Assembly (NCBI GenBank): GCA_023421395.1
Contig: JAEZTL010000057.1
Coordinates: 1 to 12,122 of the forward strand
From: Bacillota bacterium
GTDB taxonomy: Bacteria; Bacillota; Clostridia; Christensenellales; Aristaeellaceae
Length of the DNA: 12,122 nt
Reading direction: 5' to 3'
The position numbers and the translations under genes were made by a program. The notes under the pieces are model-generated. The model was not told the DNA's origin. It searched no databases and worked only from the letters and a program-made list of their open reading frames with translations. Below are positions 5,858-12,122 of this stretch, piece by piece (the stretch's first letter is position 1; each line of letters starts with the position of its first letter).

Positions 5858-7228
5858 CTATTTGTTTTCACTTTGGAAGATGTCGTTGAGCGAATTTACA
5901 CCGCGGCCCTCAGCGGTCACGAGCACGACGGTGTCGCCCTCGTAGAAGCAGTCCGCGCCGCCGGGTACGAACACGGTGCCCCTGTGGTTGATGATGGCCA
6001 CGAGGAAATTCGGCTTCAGCGGGATGTTCTTCAGCGGCACACCCTTAAAACCGGTGCCCGCCTTGACGCGGAATTCCAGTGCTTCCACGCGGCCGCCCAC
6101 CATGCGATGCAGCGCCAGCACATTGTCGCCCTGCCGGTTTTCCATGGCGCGGACGTAGCGCAGGATGTCGCTGACGATCAGAAGGCGGGGTGTGATGACG
6201 CACTCCATGCCGGTTTTTCTCAGAATTTCTTCATATTCGGCGCGATTGATCTTGGTGACCACCTTGGGCACGTGCTTTTGGTTGGCGAACATGGAGACGA
6301 TCAGGTTCTGCTCGTCAATGTTGGTCAGCGCCACCAGCGCGTCGGTTTCTTCCAGGCCTTCCTCCATCAGCGTCTGGAACGAGGTGCCATCCCCGTACAC
6401 CACCGTTGCCGACGGCAGCTCCTCGCTGAGCTTGTTGCAGCGCTGCATGTTGTTTTCGAGCAGTTTTACCTTGATGCCCGCATCCACCAGCAGCTGGGTG
6501 AGGTAGAAGGCGATGCGGCTGCCGCCCACGATCATGACGCTCCGGATCCGGAAAGCCTCCAGCGCGAGTACCTTGACCAGGGTCAGAAGCGCCTGAGTGG
6601 GCGCGGTCACATAGGCGTGATCTCCCTCCCGGAGCACAAAATTGCCGTCGGGGATGATCACATCGTCTCCGCGCTCCACCGCGCAGACCAGCGCCCGAAC
6701 CCGAAGGGATTTATACAGCGCCGTCAGCGGCACGCCGTCCAGCTTGCTGCCCGCGCGCACCGGAATGCTGACGATTTCCGCACGCCCCTTGGCGAAGGCG
6801 TCGCGCTTCAGAAAGGATGGGAACTGCATGAGGCCGAAGATCTCCCGGGCGGCGGATTTCTCCGGATTCACGGTGAGACTCAGGCCCAGATCATCCCGCA
6901 GGAGATACAGCGCTTCCTCATATTCGGGATTGCGGCTGCGGGCGATGGTGTGCATGCAGCCCAGTTTACGGGCGATCATGCAGCACATCAGGTTGACTTC
7001 GTCCGCGGAGGTGACGGCGATCATCAAATCACAGGTGGGAACGCCTGCCTGGCGCTGCAGATCCACGCTGGCGCCGTTGCCCTGCATGACCATGACGTCC
7101 ATTCGCTCTTCTGCCTGGGCCAGCACATCTTTGCGGCTGTCGATCACCATCAGGTCATGGCCCTCACGGGTCAACTCCTGCGTCAGCGTGTTGCCGACTT
7201 TGCCGTCGCCGATGATTACGATTTTCAT
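5858..7228 (-). CDS. trkA: TrkA, nucleotide-binding regulatory subunit of potassium uptake
   Basis: A 456-residue cytoplasmic protein with two tandem RCK units, the normal TrkA architecture. The first Rossmann motif is GDGKVG (7-12) with the ribose-binding acidic residue D30; its TrkA-C domain is about 145-220. The second starts at VMIVGGSRIA (231-240) with acidic E258 and its TrkA-C domain about 370-445. The second glycine motif is degenerate (GGSRIA instead of GxGxxG), as often happens in tandem TrkA. The protein binds NAD(H) or adenine nucleotides and gates TrkH. The start chosen is the ATG at 7228, because MKIVIIGDG begins the domain and GGAGAGAG lies just upstream; a longer in-frame start at 7297 would lie within the promoter region. 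First gene of the operon. Confidence 0.95.
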   Translation of the reverse strand: MKIVIIGDGKVGNTLTQELTREGHDLMVIDSRKDVLAQAEERMDVMVMQGNGASVDLQRQAGVPTCDLMIAVTSADEVNLMCCMIARKLGCMHTIARSRNPEYEEALYLLRDDLGLSLTVNPEKSAAREIFGLMQFPSFLKRDAFAKGRAEIVSIPVRAGSKLDGVPLTALYKSLRVRALVCAVERGDDVIIPDGNFVLREGDHAYVTAPTQALLTLVKVLALEAFRIRSVMIVGGSRIAFYLTQLLVDAGIKVKLLENNMQRCNKLSEELPSATVVYGDGTSFQTLMEEGLEETDALVALTNIDEQNLIVSMFANQKHVPKVVTKINRAEYEEILRKTGMECVITPRLLIVSDILRYVRAMENRQGDNVLALHRMVGGRVEALEFRVKAGTGFKGVPLKNIPLKPNFLVAIINHRGTVFVPGGADCFYEGDTVVLVTAEGRGVNSLNDIFQSENK

Positions 7229-7299
7229 TGACGCTCTCTCTCCGTATGGCGTGCGTTTTATGCAGAATTCGCGCTGGAGCGCGGATGAACAATACATTT

Positions 7300-7328
7300 A
7301 CTATATCCTATGCGGCTTGAATTTGCAA
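7300..7328 (-). promoter_or_regulatory. Promoter of the trkA-trkH-kinase operon
   Basis: On the minus strand TTGCAA (7328 to 7323), a 17-base spacer and TATAGT (7305 to 7300) fit a sigma-A promoter. Transcription would start near 7293, leaving a leader of about 65 bases before trkA. The predicted start lies downstream of the ATG at 7297, which further supports the shorter trkA. Confidence 0.6.
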
Positions 7329-7336
7329 GTAGCCAA

Positions 7337-7367
7337 ATGCAGCCACGCGGCCCCGGGGCGGCTGCAT
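7337..7367. other. Inverted repeat just upstream of the trkA promoter
   Basis: ATGCAGCC (7337-7344) and GGCTGCAT (7360-7367) are perfect complements around a 15-base GC-rich middle that itself contains CCCCGGGG. It starts 9 bases upstream of the -35 box. It could be an operator or activator site for potassium control, or a second weak terminator for leftward transcripts from the binding-protein gene (TTTGG follows on that strand). Confidence 0.4.
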
Positions 7368-7428
7368 CGCGACCAGGCCGTAATACACGCCGCTTTTCCG
7401 CGGGGTGCCGGCGGAACCATTTGCGCAA

Positions 7429-7464
7429 GAAACCCCGCGCAATCTATGGATCGCGCGGGGTTTC
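7429..7464 (-). terminator. Rho-independent terminator of the binding-protein gene
   Basis: GAAACCCCGCGC (7429-7440) and GCGCGGGGTTTC (7453-7464) form a perfect 12-bp stem with a 12-base loop. On the minus strand the stem is followed by a short T-rich stretch (TTTCTT counting the stem's last bases). It lies 31 bases beyond the stop codon at 7496 and separates this gene from trkA. Confidence 0.8.
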
Positions 7465-7495
7465 GGGTGTCAGGAGGGTGCGTCCGGACGAAGCG

Positions 7496-9100
7496 TCAGG
7501 CCGCGAATTCCGCGTACTCGAAGTAGATGTGGCCGATGGCGTTCTTGACGACGCCCTTCAGTTCCGGCTTGACCAGGTAATCGTCCACCATGGTGTACAT
7601 GGGCATGCCGGGCATCTGGTCGCAGATGTAGGCTTCGGCGGCGATCAGCGCCTGCTCACGCTGGGCGGGATCGAGGATCTGGCTGGCGTCGGCAATCATC
7701 TGGTCATACACGGGATCGTCCCAGCCGTTTTCGGAGCAGTTGGAGCCGGTCACCCACACCTTGAGGTTGGACGAGGGATCCAGATAGTCCGTGGTGAAGC
7801 CGTTGCGGCCCACGGAGAAGTTGCCGTTGGCCAGCTCGTCCCAGTAAGTGGAGGATTCGTAGGTGGTGATGGTGTAGCTGACGCCCAGGTTGGTCTTCCA
7901 CATTTCGCCCAGGATCTGCGCCATCAGCTTCTGCTCGTCGGTGTTCTGGCAGACGATATTGACCACCGGGAAGCCCGCGCCGCCCGGATAGCCCGCTTCG
8001 CTCATAAGCGCCTGCGCCGCGGTGACATCCTCGGAGAACATATCGCCCGCCACGGAGCGGTAAGTGGCGCCTTCGGCGGTCAGCGAAGGCTGAGAGGAGG
8101 GCACGAAGCCGAAGGCCGGGGTCTCGCTGTTGAGGTTCAGCGCCGTCAGCACCGCCTGGCGGTCGATGGCGTAGGAGAACGCCTGGCGCACGCGCTTGTC
8201 AGAAAACTCGGGCAGCTTGCAGTTGAAGTCCCAGTACTGGATGCCGATGCGATCCTTGGGAACGAGCTGCTCGGTGCCGGCGTATTCCTTGCGCGCGTCG
8301 GCGTTGATGTCGTCGGCGACGTTCAATTCGCCGTTGTCGTAGGCCACAAGAACCGAGCTGGGATCGGCGATAATATAGTAGATGACTTCGTCAACCTTGA
8401 CGGAATCCGCATCCTGGTAGTTGGGGTTCTTGGTCATCACGAGCTTATCCAGCGAGGAGTACTCGGTCAGCATGAACGGGCCGTTGGACACGTAGGTGGA
8501 CACGCTCTTGGTCCACGGGTCGCCGGCGGCCTCGACCACGGACTGCTTCACCGGGAAGAACACGGTGGTGGCGGTCAGCGTCACAAACCAGGGCGCGTAG
8601 TAAGAAGTCTCCACCTCGAGGGTATAGTCGTCCACCGCTTTCACGCCCACGTCGTCGGCGCTGGCGCCGCCCTCGTTGTATTCCTTGCCGTTTTTCAGTA
8701 CCCACAGGTCGCTGGCGGAGCCGGAGGCTACTTCAGGGTTCAGAACGCGCTTCCAGGAGTATTCAAAGTCCTTGGCGGTCAGATCGCTGCCGTCGGACCA
8801 CTTCAGGCCTTTCTTCAGCGTAAAGGTGTAGCTCATGCCGTCCTCGGAGACGGCGACGCTCTCGGCACAGGCGGGAACGAAGTTGACGCCGTCGGAGCCC
8901 AGTTTGTAAAGGCCCTGAAACAGATTCTGAAGAACGATGGAGGAGCGGGAATAGGTGTTCAGCGTGGGATCCATCTGCTGCGGGTCGTCCGTGATGGAGT
9001 ACTTGACGACCTTTTTTTCTTCCGCGAACGCAGTCACCTGCATTGTATACAGCCCTAGGATCATGATGAGAGCCAGCAGCAACGCGACCGTTTTTCTCAT
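7496..9100 (-). CDS. oppA: Extracellular peptide-binding protein of an Opp/Dpp-type ABC importer
   Basis: A 534-residue family 5 solute-binding protein (SBP_bac_5), typical in length. Residues 1-26 are a Sec signal peptide (basic MRK, hydrophobic LLLALIMILGL, cleavage after AFA before EE). Family motifs include TFTLKKGLKWSDGSDLTAKD near residue 95-113, the YAIDRQAV region, and a C-terminal FEYAEF. It should bind oligopeptides outside the membrane and deliver them to OppBC; the exact ligand (peptide, nickel, sugar) cannot be read. There is no lipobox cysteine: the first Cys is residue 78, unlike most Gram-positive binding proteins, which are lipoproteins. AGGAGGAAG before the ATG is a strong ribosome binding site. 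It is divergent from oppBCD rather than first in that operon, which allows separate, higher expression. Confidence 0.9.
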   Translation of the reverse strand: MRKTVALLLALIMILGLYTMQVTAFAEEKKVVKYSITDDPQQMDPTLNTYSRSSIVLQNLFQGLYKLGSDGVNFVPACAESVAVSEDGMSYTFTLKKGLKWSDGSDLTAKDFEYSWKRVLNPEVASGSASDLWVLKNGKEYNEGGASADDVGVKAVDDYTLEVETSYYAPWFVTLTATTVFFPVKQSVVEAAGDPWTKSVSTYVSNGPFMLTEYSSLDKLVMTKNPNYQDADSVKVDEVIYYIIADPSSVLVAYDNGELNVADDINADARKEYAGTEQLVPKDRIGIQYWDFNCKLPEFSDKRVRQAFSYAIDRQAVLTALNLNSETPAFGFVPSSQPSLTAEGATYRSVAGDMFSEDVTAAQALMSEAGYPGGAGFPVVNIVCQNTDEQKLMAQILGEMWKTNLGVSYTITTYESSTYWDELANGNFSVGRNGFTTDYLDPSSNLKVWVTGSNCSENGWDDPVYDQMIADASQILDPAQREQALIAAEAYICDQMPGMPMYTMVDDYLVKPELKGVVKNAIGHIYFEYAEFAA

Positions 9101-9137
9101 GGTTCTTCCTCCTAATAATTATTCAGACCTTGCCGAA

Positions 9138-9166
9138 ATCTTATCAGATGTTGCAGGGCAAGTCAA
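9138..9166 (-). promoter_or_regulatory. Promoter of the binding-protein gene
   Basis: On the minus strand TTGACT (9166 to 9161), a 17-base spacer and TAAGAT (9143 to 9138), preceded by TG plus one base, make a strong sigma-A promoter. The leader would be about 31 bases. The arms CTTGCC (9129-9134) and GGCAAG (9157-9162) form a 6-bp spaced dyad that brackets the promoter and may be an operator. Confidence 0.7.
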
Positions 9167-9258
9167 GCTGAAGCGTCAGAAATGTCGATACACTTAACAC
9201 GGGACGGCGGAAACTGAATTTTTTACACGGTTCTGGATGTAATGCGGGCTGTTAGGCT

Positions 9259-9292
9259 TTGCATTTTTCAACCGCATGGTTTAGAATATAAC
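9259..9292 (+). promoter_or_regulatory. Promoter region of the oppBCD operon
   Basis: Two overlapping fits exist: TTGCAT (9259-9264), 17 bases, TAGAAT (9282-9287); or TTTTCA (9265-9270), 16 bases, TATAAC (9287-9292). Either starts transcription around 9294-9299, about 60 bases before oppB. Both -35 boxes are weak, which suggests activation or low expression compared with the binding protein. Confidence 0.5.
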
Positions 9293-9313
9293 AGTTATCC
9301 ATACACGTTTGCC

Positions 9314-9337
9314 GCGCCCGCTATTTTGGGTGGGCGC
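9314..9337 (+). other. Hairpin in the oppB leader
   Basis: GCGCCC (9314-9319) pairs with GGGCGC (9332-9337) around a 12-base loop that includes TATTTT, within the predicted 5' leader of oppB and 23 bases before its ATG. It ends just short of the ribosome binding site. Its role, if any, is unknown. Confidence 0.3.
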
Positions 9338-9359
9338 CGCGGACAGACGGGGGGATCTC

Positions 9360-10289
9360 ATGGTTAAGTACATCTTTAAGCGCCTGCTGGCTGGAGTCTT
9401 GACGATCGTGGTGCTGATTACGATCGCTTTCTTCCTGATGCACGCGATGCCGGGCAACCCCTTCAGCCAGGAGGAGCAGAAAAAGCTGACCGCCGAGGGC
9501 CTTGCGAGACTCAAGGCGAAATATGGCCTGGACCTGCCCGTGTGGGAGCAGTACCTCATCTACTGGGAAGGGCTTTTAAAGTTTGACTTCGGCAATTCCT
9601 TCAAAAAGTTGGACACCACCGTCAACGAGATCATCTTCAATCACTTTCCGACGTCCGCCGCGGTGGGGGGTATCGCGGTGGCTGTGTCGCTGCTCATGGG
9701 CATACCGCTGGGCATCGCCGCGGCACTTAACCGAGGCCGGGGGATGGACTGGTTTTCGATGGTGTTCGCAACGGTGGGCATCTCCGCGCCGGTGTTTGTG
9801 ATTTCCGTACTGCTCATGTACCTTTTCTGCGGCGTGTTCCCGATTCTGCCGAATTTTGGCCTCAACAGCTGGAAGAGCTACATTCTGCCGGTGGCATGCC
9901 TTTCGTTCAACCCCATCGCCTACATCGCGCGGCAGACGCGCTCTTCCATGCTGGAAGCGATGGAGCAGGACTACGTGCGCACCGCCCGGGCCAAGGGCGT
10001 GTCGGAATTCTGGGTGGTGGTCAAGCACGCTCTGAAGAACGCGATCATGCCGGTGGTCACCTACCTGGGCCCGCTGGTGGCGGGGCTGCTCACCGGTTCT
10101 TTCATCGTGGAGCGGCTTTTCTCAATCTCCGGCATCGGACGATACTTTGTCCAGTCAATTTCCGACCGCGACTATACGATGATTATGGGCATCACGATCT
10201 TCTTCGGCGTGTTCGTCGTGGTGTGCAATCTGGTCGTGGACGTGTTTCTGGCGGTGATCGATCCGCGCGTCAGACTGGCCAGCAAATAA
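9360..10289 (+). CDS. oppB: Opp/Dpp-type ABC importer permease (OppB class)
   Basis: A 309-residue inner-membrane permease with six hydrophobic segments, starting with the first at about residues 9-29, the standard OppB/DppB form. MVKYIFKRLL is the usual N-terminus and MHAMPGNPF the conserved turn after the first helix. The EAA loop, which contacts the ATPase, is EAMEQDYVRTARAKGVSE (199-216), followed by a conserved Asn-Ala-Ile-Met-Pro. It forms half of the channel with OppC. The ATG at 9360 was chosen because GGGGGGA precedes it and because the extension to 9309 would add non-family residues and run through a leader hairpin. oppC starts 18 bases after its stop. Confidence 0.92.
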   Translation: MVKYIFKRLLAGVLTIVVLITIAFFLMHAMPGNPFSQEEQKKLTAEGLARLKAKYGLDLPVWEQYLIYWEGLLKFDFGNSFKKLDTTVNEIIFNHFPTSAAVGGIAVAVSLLMGIPLGIAAALNRGRGMDWFSMVFATVGISAPVFVISVLLMYLFCGVFPILPNFGLNSWKSYILPVACLSFNPIAYIARQTRSSMLEAMEQDYVRTARAKGVSEFWVVVKHALKNAIMPVVTYLGPLVAGLLTGSFIVERLFSISGIGRYFVQSISDRDYTMIMGITIFFGVFVVVCNLVVDVFLAVIDPRVRLASK

Positions 10290-10307
10290 GACCGGAGGGC
10301 GGAACCG

Positions 10308-11300
10308 ATGAGAAAAAGGCAAAAAATCGATTTCAAGCCGATCCCGGAGGAGGCGCTCTCCCGCAGTATCGCGCCGGAGTCCTATCTTGCGCTGGACGCG
10401 GCGCTTTTTCGGGTAGGCGGCGAAGACATGGACGCCGCCGAAGCGGTGGTGCGCCCTTCCACCACCTACTGGCACGACGTGTGGCAGCGATTCCGCAGGG
10501 ATCCGCTGGCGCTCTTCGGCCTTTTCGTGATCCTGGTTATGAGCGTGGCCTGCGTCTTTGTGCCGATGTTCTCCGCGTACACGTATTCCGGCATGGACCT
10601 GGCCAACATGAACGCCCCGCCCAGCTGGGCGCACCTGTGCGGCACTGACCAGATGGGGCGGGATCTCTTCATTCGCATTATGTACGGTGCCAGGATCTCC
10701 ATCACCATCGGCATCGTGGCGGCGGCGATCAACTTCGTGATCGGCGTACTGTACGGCGGCATTTCCGGCTATGTGGGCGGCAAGGCGGATATGGTGATGA
10801 TGCGCATTGTGGACATCCTGATCAGCCTGCCCAGCATGCTCTACATCGTGCTGATCATGCTGGTGCTGGGTTCCAGCGTGGTGAGCGTGATTATCGCGCT
10901 GTGCTTCACCTCCTGGATCGGCACGGCCCGCGTGGTGCGAAGCGAGGTCATGCACCTGAAGCATTCGGAATATGTGCTGGCGGCGCGGCTGTCCGGCGCC
11001 CGGCTTTGGGACATCCTCACCACCCACCTGATTCCCAACGCCATGGGCCCGATCATCGTATCCACCGCGTTTCTGATCCCCAACGCGATCTTCTCGGAGG
11101 CATTTCTTTCCTTCCTGGGGATCGGCATTCAGGCGCCGATGGCCAGCTGGGGTACGCTGGCCAACGATGCCCGGTCTACGCTGCTCACCTATCCGCACCA
11201 GATGATCTTTCCGGTGCTGGCGATCTGCATCACGATGTTTTCCTTCAATTTTATCGGCGACGGCCTGCGCGACGCGCTGGACCCGCGCCTGAAGAAGTGA
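10308..11300 (+). CDS. oppC: Opp/Dpp-type ABC importer permease (OppC class)
   Basis: A 330-residue permease, a little long for OppC because of a soluble N-terminal stretch of about 65 residues rich in charged residues before the first membrane helix (about 67-88). The hallmark GTDQMGRDLFIRIMYGAR (112-129) follows, then five more helices and the EAA loop EYVLAARLSGARLWDILTTH (221-240). EAFLSFLGIGIQAPMASWG (264-282) is the conserved OppC tail region. It pairs with OppB to form the import channel. GGAGGGCGG sits before the ATG. oppD starts 10 bases after its stop, so the genes are translated from one message. Confidence 0.92.
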   Translation: MRKRQKIDFKPIPEEALSRSIAPESYLALDAALFRVGGEDMDAAEAVVRPSTTYWHDVWQRFRRDPLALFGLFVILVMSVACVFVPMFSAYTYSGMDLANMNAPPSWAHLCGTDQMGRDLFIRIMYGARISITIGIVAAAINFVIGVLYGGISGYVGGKADMVMMRIVDILISLPSMLYIVLIMLVLGSSVVSVIIALCFTSWIGTARVVRSEVMHLKHSEYVLAARLSGARLWDILTTHLIPNAMGPIIVSTAFLIPNAIFSEAFLSFLGIGIQAPMASWGTLANDARSTLLTYPHQMIFPVLAICITMFSFNFIGDGLRDALDPRLKK

Positions 11301-11310
11301 GGGGCGCGGC

Positions 11311-12122
<812 letters not shown>

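Noticed and set aside
5783..7231. A 482-codon open frame on the plus strand opposite trkA
   Set aside because: It is a His/Asp/Ala-rich shadow of trkA with no family motif and no good ribosome binding site.
7310..9058. A 582-codon open frame on the plus strand opposite the binding-protein gene
   Set aside because: It is antisense to a clear family 5 binding protein with signal peptide and ribosome binding site; its His/Val/Gly-rich product has no recognisable domain. Stop-poor antisense frames are expected in GC-rich genes.

Overview
The window reads as an accessory or housekeeping border region of a GC-rich bacterium, most likely a spore-forming or spore-lineage member of the Firmicutes/Clostridia. 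The clues are strong GGAGG-type ribosome binding sites, Sec signal peptides ending in AFA-EE, a QueG-like iron-sulfur protein of the short clostridial kind, a TrkA/TrkH pair, and two paralogous small Cys-containing helical proteins that resemble spore-surface (exosporium-like) proteins. The taxonomic call is inference; no rRNA or marker gene is present. No tRNA, rRNA, CRISPR array or phage gene was seen.

Left end (1-1104): the last 32 codons of an IS3-family transposase run in from the left on the plus strand, followed by the right inverted repeat ending at 126. The element has inserted in the 3' end of a minus-strand Cys-rich gene, whose frame now continues through the IS tip and stops inside it (10-711). 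Upstream of that gene (799-1104, minus) lies a 101-residue paralogue of its C-terminal domain.

Middle (1300-3133): a DMT-superfamily drug/metabolite exporter (minus) and a QueG-like 4Fe-4S protein (plus) are divergently transcribed from back-to-back promoters (2237-2363). The QueG-like gene converges on the next operon at a perfect 12-bp hairpin.

Potassium/kinase operon (7328 down to 3157, minus): a promoter at 7300-7328 drives trkA, trkH and a divergent acetate-kinase-family gene. TrkA is the cytoplasmic nucleotide-binding gating subunit of the TrkH potassium channel. The kinase belongs to a variant branch with changed active-site residues.

Right end (7429-12122): a peptide-type ABC importer of the Opp/Dpp class. 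The secreted substrate-binding protein is transcribed leftward and ends at a strong terminator (7429-7464). The permeases oppB and oppC and the ATPase oppD are transcribed rightward from the shared 259-bp intergenic region; oppD runs off the end of the window. The binding protein captures substrate outside the membrane, OppB/OppC form the channel, and OppD (with an OppF presumably beyond the window) powers import.

Nothing here is clearly a new defence or biosynthetic system. The observations most worth a second look are the Cys-rich helical pair with its IS-derived C-terminus, and the linkage of a variant acetate-family kinase to potassium uptake.
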